Shown piece by piece: positions 24,126 to 33,033 of a stretch of 34,317 nt of DNA. Within the stretch, counting starts at the first letter, position 1. Every line of letters begins with the position of its first letter. The DNA is from Sneathiella sp. Lineage in GTDB: Bacteria > Pseudomonadota > Alphaproteobacteria > Sneathiellales > Sneathiellaceae. The stretch is from contig JAIOYL010000013.1 in NCBI GenBank assembly GCA_021741195.1, forward strand, positions 1 to 34,317, written 5' to 3'. The translations under genes were made by a program, and so were the position numbers. Under the pieces are notes generated by a model. The model was not told where the DNA came from, did no database searches, and saw nothing but the letters and a program-made list of their open reading frames with translations.

Positions 24126-25064
24126 TTAACGGCTTCCCTCATAGGCGAGGATGGCGGCGGCGAGGTCTTCGAGGGCCGCGCCGGTCGATTTGAAGAGCGT
24201 GATTTCCTGCCCGGTTTCACGGCCCTTATGCGTCCCCCGGCAGAGATCGTACAAATCGGCGCGGATGTCGCTTTCTTTAATGATGCCCGCCGCGAGCGGC
24301 TGTACGATATCCCCCGCCTCATGCAGGCCGCCTTCGCGGGTATCGACAAACAGGCTCGCCGTTTTTACGGCCTTATCATCGGATTCGCGCATTTTCGGCG
24401 TGAAGGCACCGACGAGATCGAGATGCGCCCCGGCTTTCAGCCAGTCGCCATGGATCAGCGGCTCTGTCGACAGGGTGGCGCAGGAGATGATGTCGGCGCT
24501 CCGTGCGGCCGCTTCAAGATCGGGTGCCGGGGCCACCGTAAAGCCTTCTGCGGAAAGGGCTTTGGCAAGAGCCTCCGCCTTTTCCGGGCGGTGGTTCCAG
24601 ATTTTTATGGACTTCAGCGGGCGGACGGCGGCATGGGCGCGGATCAGGCAGGGCGCCATGGCGCCAGCGCCAACCATCAGCATTTCACTGGCATCCTTTC
24701 GCGCGAGATAGGAGGCGGCGAGGGCGGACGCCGCCGCTGTGCGCCGGATTGTGAGTTCTCCCGCATCCATCAGGGCGAGGGCGCTGCCATTTGTTGCATC
24801 GAACAGGAGATAATTGCCCTGCACCGAGGGCAGGCCGCGCGCGCCGTTTTCCGGCATGACCGTCACCGTCTTCAGACCCAGATAACCGCCCCGCTGCCAG
24901 GCGGGCATGATGAGAAGCGTGCCTTTCTGCGCATCCGTCTCGTCAAGCGTATGATGATGGCGGAGCGGCTGGGTGCAGCCGGTGACAAACATTTTTCGCA
25001 GGGCGGCAATCAGGCCGGGATAGGTCAGCGCGGCGGCAATATCGTCCTGGGTGAGAATACGCAT
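24126..25064 (-). CDS. Ornithine cyclodeaminase / mu-crystallin family protein
   Basis: This 312-residue protein has the family's N-terminal dimer domain (MRILTQDDIAAALTYPGLIAALRKMF, TLLIMPAWQRGGYLGLKTVTVMP) and a Rossmann domain (MLMVGAGAMAPCLIRAHAAVRPL, ADIISCATLSTEPLI, LDLVGAFTPKMRESDDKAV). Members include ornithine cyclodeaminase and the NADPH-dependent delta-1-pyrroline-2-carboxylate reductases. The subgroup resembles the reductase-type, but the substrate is inferred only. The family is not usual in the rpsA-ihfB-pyrF-trp block, so this may be a local insertion. It starts 6 bases after the LapA-like gene stop. Confidence 0.88.
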   Translation of the reverse strand: MRILTQDDIAAALTYPGLIAALRKMFVTGCTQPLRHHHTLDETDAQKGTLLIMPAWQRGGYLGLKTVTVMPENGARGLPSVQGNYLLFDATNGSALALMDAGELTIRRTAAASALAASYLARKDASEMLMVGAGAMAPCLIRAHAAVRPLKSIKIWNHRPEKAEALAKALSAEGFTVAPAPDLEAAARSADIISCATLSTEPLIHGDWLKAGAHLDLVGAFTPKMRESDDKAVKTASLFVDTREGGLHEAGDIVQPLAAGIIKESDIRADLYDLCRGTHKGRETGQEITLFKSTGAALEDLAAAILAYEGSR

Positions 25065-25070
25065 GAATTC

Positions 25071-25430
25071 CTATTGGCCTGCGTGATGTTCAAGCTGCCG
25101 GGGTTGAGAACCACCCGGGGCAGTTGGTTGTTCCGCCTTCGCCTTTTCCAGATCGCGGGCCATCGAGAGATTTTGGCCCTTCAGTTCGGCGATCTCCCGG
25201 CGATGCTGCCGGTTTTCACGACGGACGCCATGTCCGCGCAGCCAGGTCGAGAGAGAGCCCAGCAGAAGCCCGATAAAACCGGCTGCCAGCAACAGCGCAT
25301 AAAGCGGCAGATCGAAGGCGAAGGGCAGTGGATCAAGGGAGAACGTCACGACATGCCGGTTGGCGATGCTCAGTGCCGCGACAATCAGGGCAACAACAAG
25401 AAAAAGGATCCAGAAAACAAGCTTCAGCAT
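25071..25430 (-). CDS. LapA-domain (DUF1049) inner-membrane protein
   Basis: This 119-residue protein has two membrane helices, about residues 3-22 (LVFWILFLVVALIVAALSIA) and 42-63 (LPLYALLLAAGFIGLLLGSL). They are separated by a short periplasmic loop with VTFSLDPLPFAFDLP, and a coiled-coil tail follows (RRENRQHRREIAELKGQN). This is the LapA/YciS layout, involved with LapB in lipopolysaccharide assembly control in enterobacteria. It lies downstream of ihfB, its common neighbour in proteobacteria. The last 20 residues are Gln/His-rich and unrelated to the domain. Confidence 0.85.
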   Translation of the reverse strand: MLKLVFWILFLVVALIVAALSIANRHVVTFSLDPLPFAFDLPLYALLLAAGFIGLLLGSLSTWLRGHGVRRENRQHRREIAELKGQNLSMARDLEKAKAEQPTAPGGSQPRQLEHHAGQ

Positions 25431-25499
25431 GGTCAGCCTTCAGGGTCAGACAATCATTCCACCAGACTAACGGCATTCCGCGCCTGTGGCTATTCCTAT

Positions 25500-25781
25500 T
25501 CAGGCACCATTCAGGCGGTCACGGAGATCTTTTCCGCATTTGAAATAGGGCACATATTTCTTTTCCACCTGTACGGCTTCGCCGGTGCGGGGATTGCGCC
25601 CGACGCGGGCGGCCCGCTCCTTGGTGGAAAAAGCCCCGAAGCCGCGTAGTTCGACCCGGTCGCCGCGGGCGAGGGCGTCGGAAATCTCGTCAAAAATCGT
25701 GGTGACGATACGTTCCACATCGCGCTGGTAGAGGTGGGGATTGTTTTCCGCAATTAGCGTGATGAGTTCAGATTTGATCAT
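25500..25781 (-). CDS. ihfB: Integration host factor beta subunit
   Basis: This 93-residue DNA-bending protein of the HU/IHF family begins [17 protein letters not shown], as IhfB does. The beta-arm contains [22 protein letters not shown], with the proline at its tip that intercalates in DNA. IHF acts with the alpha subunit in transcription, replication and recombination. It is preceded by a GGGGAGC ribosome binding site and follows sppA by about 56 bases, in the usual rpsA-ihfB neighbourhood. Confidence 0.97.
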   Translation of the reverse strand: MIKSELITLIAENNPHLYQRDVERIVTTIFDEISDALARGDRVELRGFGAFSTKERAARVGRNPRTGEAVQVEKKYVPYFKCGKDLRDRLNGA

Positions 25782-25837
25782 TCGATGCTCCCCGAAATTG
25801 TAATTTTTTCTCTTTGATAACCCGTTTTTTGTTTATT

Positions 25838-26743
25838 TTATTCAGGGTGCCAAAGGGAAAGCAGTCCGTCAAGTGTAAGTCGTTCTGATAAAACGGTTTT
25901 CCCCATCATTTCACTCAAAAGCCGGGCAATCAGCGGTTTCGGTTCGCTGTAATCGACGGTGCGAAGCGGCAGGCTCGACGGAATCTGGCGCGCTGATTCC
26001 AGCCAGCTCCGCGCTTCCTCAATGCCACCGATTTCGTCAATCAGACCGGATTGCTTACCTGAAAGACCGATCATCACCCGCCCGTCCGCGAGCTTGCGGA
26101 CCTCGTCTTCCTTCAGCGGACGGCGGGCAACCACAAGCGAGACGAACCAGTCATAGGTTTCGGTTACCATGCTTTGCAGGTTTTCACGCCCGGCTTCGGA
26201 AACCGGCTTGAACGGCGAGGGTTCGCCTTTCAGCGCCCCGGACGTGATGGCGGTGGCGGTCACGCCAACCTTTTTCATCAGTTCGGAAAATTCCGTGAGC
26301 TGGACGATAACGCCGATGGAGCCGATGATGGATGATTCGCCTGCGAAAATACGGTCTCCCGCCAATGCCGTCATATAACCACCCGAGGCGCCGACGGTGC
26401 CGATCACCGTCACCACGGGCTTCTTTTCGGCAACCCGGCGCAAGGCCTTGTAGAGCCGCTCGCTGCCGTAAGTGGAGCCGCCGGGGCTGTTGATATAGAC
26501 AATCAGCGCCTTGGCGGAAGGATCATCGATGATTTTGTCAATTGCCTCTTGCCGGCGGTCGTTCTCGACGATGATCTCGGCGATTTCGAGCTTCGCAACG
26601 TGGTCCGAGGTGTCTTCGCCCGAAAAATCATAGAAAATCCCGATCCCGATTAGGATAACGAGGACAAGGGCGACGATGCGCCAGAAATTCAGGCGCCGCT
26701 TGAGACGGCGCCTGTCGTGGGATGATCCGCTATCGACAGACAT
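25838..26743 (-). CDS. sppA: Signal peptide peptidase SppA
   Basis: This 301-residue inner-membrane serine protease degrades cleaved signal peptides. One membrane helix (about residues 20-38, FWRIVALVLVILIGIGIFY) anchors the crotonase-like catalytic domain in the periplasm. The Ser/Lys dyad is Ser120 in VGASGGYMTAL and Lys172 in SGALKGEPSPF, with the 52-residue spacing known for the short SppA type. INSPGGSTYGSERLYKAL is the substrate-binding element. It lies between rpsA and ihfB. Its ATG is at 26743 with only a weak GGGGA ribosome binding site. Confidence 0.95.
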   Translation of the reverse strand: MSVDSGSSHDRRRLKRRLNFWRIVALVLVILIGIGIFYDFSGEDTSDHVAKLEIAEIIVENDRRQEAIDKIIDDPSAKALIVYINSPGGSTYGSERLYKALRRVAEKKPVVTVIGTVGASGGYMTALAGDRIFAGESSIIGSIGVIVQLTEFSELMKKVGVTATAITSGALKGEPSPFKPVSEAGRENLQSMVTETYDWFVSLVVARRPLKEDEVRKLADGRVMIGLSGKQSGLIDEIGGIEEARSWLESARQIPSSLPLRTVDYSEPKPLIARLLSEMMGKTVLSERLTLDGLLSLWHPE

Positions 26744-26796
26744 TTTATGAAATCCCCAGGGGATGCATTCTATCGATAGCGGCTGTCATGTCGGGA

Positions 26797-28536
<1,740 letters not shown>

Positions 28537-28670
28537 ATTTGATTTCCTTCAAGATCCTGATATCAGGCCAAACCGGTCGTCCGGCGGATCGATGGCCACT
28601 TGCTTCTCGGGAAATGGTACGCACGCGAGAGAAGCGTTTATATTGTGTGTCCCGGCGTGGTCGGAACGAT

Positions 28671-29300
28671 TTAGGGTCCTTTATGGGCGGCGTCAATAAT
28701 ACGGCAAGCCGCGTCAAGTGCCGCTTCTATATCCAATTTTGACGTATCTAGCAAGTGCGCATCAAGAGCTTTTTTCAAGGGCGCCGCGCCGCGGCTGCTG
28801 TCGCGGGCATCGCGAAGGCGCAAATCCTCCAGAACCGCCTCATAAGTTGTGGCTGTTCCCTTGCCAGTGAGCTCGTCAAAGCGCCGTCTTGCGCGCACCT
28901 CGGCGCTGGCGGTAACGAACAGCTTCACATCGGCATCGGGACAGACCACGGTGCCGATATCGCGGCCGTCCAGCACCGCGCCGCCTGCGCGTTTTGCAAA
29001 ATCCCGCTGATATTGCAATAGCTTGGCGCGGACACCCTCGTTGGCGGCGACGATCGAGGCAGCCTCGCCGGTTTTCTCATCGCGGAGCGCCGGATCATCC
29101 GGGGAGATATCGCCGACCTGGCGGGCGGCAGCGACGGCAGCCACCGGGTCGGTGGGATCCTGGCCCGATTTCAGCAACTTCAGGCCGACCGCGCGATAGA
29201 GCGCCCCGGTATCGAGATACTTCAGGCTATATTTTTTTGCGATTCGCCGCGCCAGCGTTCCTTTTCCGGCAGCGACCGGACCGTCAACAGCAATAATCAT
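28671..29300 (-). CDS. cmk: Cytidylate kinase
   Basis: This 209-residue P-loop kinase phosphorylates CMP and dCMP. The loop is DGPVAAGKGTLARRIA (Gly-x4-Gly-Lys-Gly). CMP-binding elements follow in YLDTGALYRAVGL, RDIGTVVCPDADVKLFVTAS and RARRRFDEL. A GTG one codon upstream (29303) is possible, but the ATG at 29300 gives the canonical MIIAVDG start. It overlaps the aroA stop (TGA 29302-29300) by one base, so translation is coupled. Confidence 0.97.
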   Translation of the reverse strand: MIIAVDGPVAAGKGTLARRIAKKYSLKYLDTGALYRAVGLKLLKSGQDPTDPVAAVAAARQVGDISPDDPALRDEKTGEAASIVAANEGVRAKLLQYQRDFAKRAGGAVLDGRDIGTVVCPDADVKLFVTASAEVRARRRFDELTGKGTATTYEAVLEDLRLRDARDSSRGAAPLKKALDAHLLDTSKLDIEAALDAACRIIDAAHKGP

Positions 29301-30649
29301 CACGCCGCGCCGTCACTGATATCGCCGCCAAGCTGCCGCATGAGGGCGGCGAAACCGGGAAAGCTTGTCTCCATGACGCGGCCATCGTCGACCGTTACCG
29401 GGTTTTTCGCTGCCATACCCATTACCAGGAAAGACATGGCAATACGGTGATCAAGATGTGTTGCGACAGCCGCGCCGCCGTTCGGCGCTGTCCCGTCTCC
29501 CTCAATAATCAGGCCGTCCTCGAGCTCTTCAAGCCGGACGCCGCAAGCGTCCAGCCCGATGGCCATGGTCGAGAGCCGGTCCGATTCCTTGACCCTGAGT
29601 TCGCGCAAGCCCCGCATCACCGTCTTTCCGGCCGCGAAAGCGGCGGCGACGAACAGGACCGGATATTCATCAATCATTGACGGCGCTCGCTCGGACGGCA
29701 CCTCGATCCCCTTAAGCGTACTGCCGCGCACGCGAATGTCGCCGGCCCGTTCCCCGGCCTCCTCGCGGATATTCATCACCTCAATATCGGCACCCATCTC
29801 TTTCAGGGATTCGAACAGGCCGTCGCGCAAGGGATTGAGGCCGACATTGGTTATCGTCACATCGGAGCCGGGCAGAATTGCGGCAGCCACGGCAACGAAG
29901 GCGGCGGAGGACGGATCGCCCGGGACGATGATATCGGTGGGAGTGAGTTCCTGCTGGCCGGCAAGCTCGATCACCCGGCCACCCTCCTTCCGGGGCGTGA
30001 CGGCGACTTCCGCGCCGAAATGCCGGAGCATGTTTTCCGTGTGATCACGGGTCAGCCGGGGTTCGGTTATCCGCGTAATTCCCGGCGTATCGAGCGCCGC
30101 CAGCAGCAAGGCGGACTTCACCTGGGCAGAGGCGACGGGAAGTTCATAGTCGATCGGCATCAGCCTGCGGCCGGTGATTGCGAGCGGAAAGCGGCCGCCG
30201 GAGCGGCTCGTGATCAGGGCGCCCATTTCCTCAAGCGGCCTTGCGACCCGGCTCATGGGGCGCTTGTGCAAACTCGCATCGCCCGAGAAGAAGGTGATGA
30301 AGGGGCAACTGGCGACCAGGCCCATCAGAAGCCGTGCGGCGGTGCCGGAATTGCCCATGTCGAGGACCCGGTCCGGCTCCGCCAGCGCGCCGACACCGTT
30401 GCCGGTTACCTGCCACTGCCCCGCCTCGTCCCGTGCGACCGTTGCGCCGAGGCGGCGCATGGCCGCCGCCGTGCGGAGAACATCCTCGCCTTCCAGCAAG
30501 CCGTTGATGCGGGTTTTGCCGGCGGCCAGCCCGCCGAAGATCAGCGCCCGGTGGGAAATCGACTTGTCGCCCGGCACGGTGATGGTGCCGGTAAGCGGGC
30601 CCGAGCGGCGGGCCATTACGGGAAGGGGAGCGGAAGAATGTGAGGTCAT
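29300..30649 (-). CDS. aroA: 5-enolpyruvylshikimate-3-phosphate synthase, class II type
   Basis: This 449-residue enzyme joins PEP to shikimate 3-phosphate for aromatic amino-acid synthesis. Motifs are PGDKSISHRALIFGGLAAGKTRINGLLEGEDVLRT, RPMSRVARPLEEMGA, SAQVKSALLLAAL, RLTRDHTENMLRHFGA and DEYPVLFVAAAFA. The order and wording resemble class II (Agrobacterium CP4-like) AroA rather than the enterobacterial class I. At the position where CP4 has an alanine (GNAATGCR), this protein has NSGTAAR, with Gly. The stop overlaps cmk by one base. Confidence 0.97.
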   Translation of the reverse strand: MTSHSSAPLPVMARRSGPLTGTITVPGDKSISHRALIFGGLAAGKTRINGLLEGEDVLRTAAAMRRLGATVARDEAGQWQVTGNGVGALAEPDRVLDMGNSGTAARLLMGLVASCPFITFFSGDASLHKRPMSRVARPLEEMGALITSRSGGRFPLAITGRRLMPIDYELPVASAQVKSALLLAALDTPGITRITEPRLTRDHTENMLRHFGAEVAVTPRKEGGRVIELAGQQELTPTDIIVPGDPSSAAFVAVAAAILPGSDVTITNVGLNPLRDGLFESLKEMGADIEVMNIREEAGERAGDIRVRGSTLKGIEVPSERAPSMIDEYPVLFVAAAFAAGKTVMRGLRELRVKESDRLSTMAIGLDACGVRLEELEDGLIIEGDGTAPNGGAAVATHLDHRIAMSFLVMGMAAKNPVTVDDGRVMETSFPGFAALMRQLGGDISDGAA

Positions 30650-30848
30650 GGATAGCTGGCCAGAAATTGCGATTGAGGCTTGAAAATACCGTCGGTTTTA
30701 GCAAGCTTTTTCCCGGCTGTCACATAAAGCTGCGGCCAAATGCAAGAAACTTTTGACAGCGGTGCGTTATTCTGGCAATTCACCCCCTTTGGTAGTGAAT
30801 TTGGGCGTTATCGGATCGCCCCGTAACCAACATGATTATGAGGTGACA

Positions 30849-31223
30849 ATGGCAAAACCGGAATGGGGCGAAAAGCATCGGTGCAGTTCTTGCGGGAAGC
30901 CGTTCTACGACATGAAGAAAACGCCGATCATTTGCCCGGCCTGCGGCGCGGAAAACACAGCGGAACGGCTGTTGAAACCGCGGCGGTCATCAGGCCCGTC
31001 GGCTGCTGAGAAGAAAGCGGTGGCCGCCGCCGCGGCGCTCGCGAAGAAGAAGGCGGCGGATTTGCTGGCGAATGATGACGATGACCTGATTGATGATCTC
31101 GATGATGATGATATCGACGATGATCTTGTCGATCCGGATACGGTCGATCTCGCCGACGACGATGATGACGACGATGATCTTTCCGGTGTTGTTATCGCGC
31201 CAAAATCAGACGACGAAAGCTGA
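30849..31223 (+). CDS. TIGR02300-family zinc-ribbon protein with acidic tail
   Basis: The open frame extends to 30753, but the ATG at 30849 has a TGAGGTGACA ribosome binding site and gives the normal start MAKPEWGEKHRCSSCGKPFYDM. The 124-residue protein has a zinc ribbon (CSSC at about residues 11-14 and CPAC near residue 29) with FYDM in place of the family's FYDLN. A basic linker follows, then a very acidic C-terminal tail of DDDD blocks (DDLIDDLDDDDIDDDL and DDDDDDDD). The function is unknown. The family is mainly alphaproteobacterial and often adjoins aroA and tRNA-Ala, as here. Confidence 0.9.
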   Translation: MAKPEWGEKHRCSSCGKPFYDMKKTPIICPACGAENTAERLLKPRRSSGPSAAEKKAVAAAAALAKKKAADLLANDDDDLIDDLDDDDIDDDLVDPDTVDLADDDDDDDDLSGVVIAPKSDDES

Positions 31224-31247
31224 TTTTCGGGCGCCTGCATTTTTGAC

Positions 31248-31276
31248 TTGAATCTGAAAGGGCTTCGGCATAGGTT
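31248..31276 (+). promoter_or_regulatory. Probable tRNA-Ala promoter
   Basis: TTGAAT (31248-31253) and TAGGTT (31271-31276) are separated by 17 bases and precede the tRNA by 31 bases, fitting a sigma-70 promoter with a GC-rich start region as is common for stable RNAs. An overlapping TTGACT (31243-31248) could serve instead, but its spacing would be long. Confidence 0.45.
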
Positions 31277-31307
31277 CCGAACCCTTGGCGGGTCCGCCCG
31301 CAACAAT

Positions 31308-31383
<76 letters not shown>

Positions 31384-31384
31384 A

Positions 31385-31400
31385 CCCCCCTCACGGGGGG
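31385..31400 (+). terminator. Hairpin after tRNA-Ala
   Basis: CCCCCC (31385-31390), loop TCAC, GGGGGG (31395-31400) forms a six-pair all-GC stem starting two bases after the tRNA CCA. The following sequence is AAATTCCCTT, not a T-tract. It may act as a terminator or processing boundary. Confidence 0.45.
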
Positions 31401-31481
31401 AAATTCCCTTAATTATTTGATTTCAATATCTTTAATATTTCGACTGATCCGGTTTGGCGATACAGTTGAAGTGCGAAAGAC

Positions 31482-31654
31482 ATGGCTAAAATTCCGGGAT
31501 TATACAACGCGGCAAAAAATGGAATTTAAGAATTGTCATCCCTAAGGACATTTTAGACGCGAATTCGAGTCATACAGAAATCTGCCAATCAATTGGCACT
31601 TCCGATCATGCAGAAGCAAAACAACTAGGGTGTGAACTCAATTCTATCTCTTGA
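31482..31654 (+). pseudogene. Tyrosine recombinase (integrase) N-terminal remnant, frameshifted and truncated
   Basis: From the ATG at 31482, one frame reads MAKIPGLYNAAKNGI then stops at 31527. From about 31517 a second frame reads KWNLRIVIPKDILDANSSH and then TEICQSIGTSDHAEAKQL. Adding one A to the A-run at 31514-31519 would join them as MAKIPGLYNAAKKWNLRIVIPKDIL. This is how phage/island integrases commonly begin: an AKIPGLY-like start, an R-x-I-P-K-D element, then LGTSD with A-E-A. About 57 residues remain, with no catalytic domain. The joined frame ends at 31652-31654. It lies 98 bases beyond the tRNA end, as an island integrase would. Confidence 0.65.
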
Positions 31655-31701
31655 TTTTCTGCGGTATTTTTGATTCAAGGCTTCTAAAAGAGGAGCATTG
31701 A

Positions 31702-31815
31702 ATGGCACGATTTGATCTGAGCGATGAAGAATGGGCGATTATTGAGCCGTTATTACCCCGGCATGGTCGGAGTCCTGCGCGGTCAGGCGGCACTGATCAC
31801 CTTAGAGCACAATAA
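31702..31815 (+). pseudogene. IS5-type transposase (IS427-like group) N-terminal remnant
   Basis: Thirty-seven codons encode MARFDLSDEEWAIIEPLLP and then HGRSPARSGGTDHLRAQ followed by TAA. The first half is the well-known start of IS5-family transposases (MARFDLxDxEWxIIEPLLP); the rest of the protein is missing. A GAGGAGC ribosome binding site precedes the ATG. The element's left end may be the GGGTGTGAACTCA stretch near 31628-31640, directly after CTAG (31625-31628), within the integrase remnant. That would mean the IS inserted into it before being deleted. The right end is not recognisable. Confidence 0.7.
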
Positions 31816-31825
31816 AACTATTTTC

Positions 31826-31847
31826 CTGTTTACCTGTTGAATCTGTT
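31826..31847. promoter_or_regulatory. Three CTGTT direct repeats upstream of copper cluster
   Basis: CTGTT occurs at 31826-31830, 31834-31838 and 31843-31847, spaced 8 and 9 bases start to start, and is flanked by TTTTCC (31821-31826) and GGAAAA (31851-31856). It lies 63 bases before the first copper-cluster gene and could be an operator or simply a chance repeat in AT-rich DNA. No binding protein is implied by sequence. Confidence 0.25.
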
Positions 31848-31909
31848 ATCGGAAAACTATATGTAAAAAAAGTTCTGATATTCTGATTTTTCTTGTTTGT
31901 GAGTAGCTT

Positions 31910-32260
31910 TTGGCAAAAGTTCGGCGAAAATTAAACTGGCGCGGAAAAGGCGTAGGCATTTTCATGGCTCTTGCTTTTGCGCTTAATATTTTTGCGGTCA
32001 TGCCTGCTGCCGAAAGTCACGAAAAAGGCGAAGACGCCTCTCATCATATGATCTCGGCGACAGGCGATTTCTCCAAGGCCCCGGCGAAGTCGCACCATAA
32101 TCATATGGAGAAATGCGGCGTTGCTTCCTGTGCGATTGGGTTGCCAGCTTACTTCTCCGTTACGACAACTGCATTCGGGACGAAAACACCGTTTAATACA
32201 ATCGTCGCACAAGTGACGTTGCGCCATCTCACTCCTCTGGACCGCCCACCAAAAAATTAG
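31910..32260 (+). CDS. Small His-rich exported protein of copper cluster
   Basis: This 116-residue protein is read from a TTG at 31910; an ATG at 31964 in the same frame is an alternative that still keeps the signal-like helix. A basic N-terminus (AKVRRKLNWRGKG) is followed by the hydrophobic stretch GIFMALAFALNIFAVMPAA, probably a signal peptide. The mature part is rich in His and Met (SHEKGEDASHHM, AKSHHNHMEK) and has CGVASC, two cysteines four residues apart, plus a basic tail ending TPLDRPPKN. This composition suggests periplasmic copper binding, and the gene precedes a cupredoxin and copA. No ribosome binding site is clear. Family not recognised. Confidence 0.6.
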   Translation: MAKVRRKLNWRGKGVGIFMALAFALNIFAVMPAAESHEKGEDASHHMISATGDFSKAPAKSHHNHMEKCGVASCAIGLPAYFSVTTTAFGTKTPFNTIVAQVTLRHLTPLDRPPKN

Positions 32261-32412
32261 TTCCTATTTAAGGCAGTGAACAATCACGGAGCGTTGCCGT
32301 GTTTGTATTCCCTTGCCTTACCCAATTCTCAATATTGAAAATCGAACCTGTCTCCAGGCCAGAAGTCTTTGGCCAATGCCCTGCATGCGGAGACTTGATT
32401 AGGAACTAAACA

Positions 32413-32970
32413 ATGAAGATTAAGCGTACATTCTTGTCCGGTGTTGCCGGAGTAACCCTCACAACTGTTTTGGCCTTGAGCTCTGCGATTGCTTTGGCAT
32501 CCGGTACTCATCATGGCGGTCATGGCGAGAAATCCGCCATTGGCGTTCCCGGCGAAGCGGTGGACGTCACGAGAACCATCGACGTCAAGATGCATGACAA
32601 TTATTACGAACCGGAAGAGATTGCCGTCAAAAAGGGAGAAACCGTTCGCTTCAAGATCGTGAACGCGGGCGAGCTCGTTCATGAGTTCAATATCGGCACC
32701 GCAGCCATGCATGCGGGGCATCAGAAGGAAATGATGATGATGATGAAGCATGGAGTGCTGGAAGCCGACAAGATAAACCGCGGCATGATGAAGATGGATA
32801 TGGGAAATGGCAAAACCATGGAACATAACGATCCGAACAGTACGCTGTTGGAGCCCAAGGAATCTGCCGAAATTATCTGGAAATTCACGGATGATGCCGA
32901 GCTGGAGTTCGCCTGCAACGTTCCTGGTCATTACGCCTCCGGGATGATGGGCGACGTTCACTTTGAATAA
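32413..32970 (+). CDS. Periplasmic cupredoxin (CopI-like)
   Basis: This 185-residue protein has a signal peptide (MKIKRTFLSGVAGVTLTTVLALSSAIALA) followed by a His-rich segment (GTHHGGHGEK) and a single cupredoxin domain. The type 1 copper ligands are recognisable: His90 in ELVHEFNIG, Cys168 in FACNVPGHY, His173, and Met178 in SGMMGDVHF. A Met-rich insertion, including five consecutive ATG codons (32731-32745) and a KMDMG segment, lies between the first ligand and the Cys. This layout matches the CopI-type cupredoxins linked to copper tolerance. It is likely co-transcribed with copA, 63 bases downstream, despite the intervening hairpin. Confidence 0.88.
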   Translation: MKIKRTFLSGVAGVTLTTVLALSSAIALASGTHHGGHGEKSAIGVPGEAVDVTRTIDVKMHDNYYEPEEIAVKKGETVRFKIVNAGELVHEFNIGTAAMHAGHQKEMMMMMKHGVLEADKINRGMMKMDMGNGKTMEHNDPNSTLLEPKESAEIIWKFTDDAELEFACNVPGHYASGMMGDVHFE

Positions 32971-32975
32971 CATGT

Positions 32976-33001
32976 CCGCGCAGCCTTCACGGGCTGCGCG
33001 G
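32976..33001 (+). terminator. Hairpin between cupredoxin and copA
   Basis: A perfect 10-base stem, CCGCGCAGCC (32976-32985) and GGCTGCGCGG (32992-33001), with a six-base loop is followed by TTTCACATC. Starting 6 bases after the cupredoxin stop, it may end most transcripts so that cupredoxin is made in excess of CopA, or it may protect the upstream mRNA. The T-tract is only three bases. Confidence 0.6.
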
Positions 33002-33033
33002 TTTCACATCATAAAAACAACAGGAACAGCAAA

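Noticed and set aside
24228-25649. 473-codon plus-strand frame spanning three minus-strand genes
   Set aside because: Antisense to ornithine cyclodeaminase-like, LapA-like and ihfB genes, all with clear domains; the product is featureless.
31079-31185. GAT/GAC repeat run as a possible microsatellite or regulatory repeat
   Set aside because: It encodes the acidic tail typical of TIGR02300 proteins; the codons vary between GAT and GAC as expected for coding sequence.
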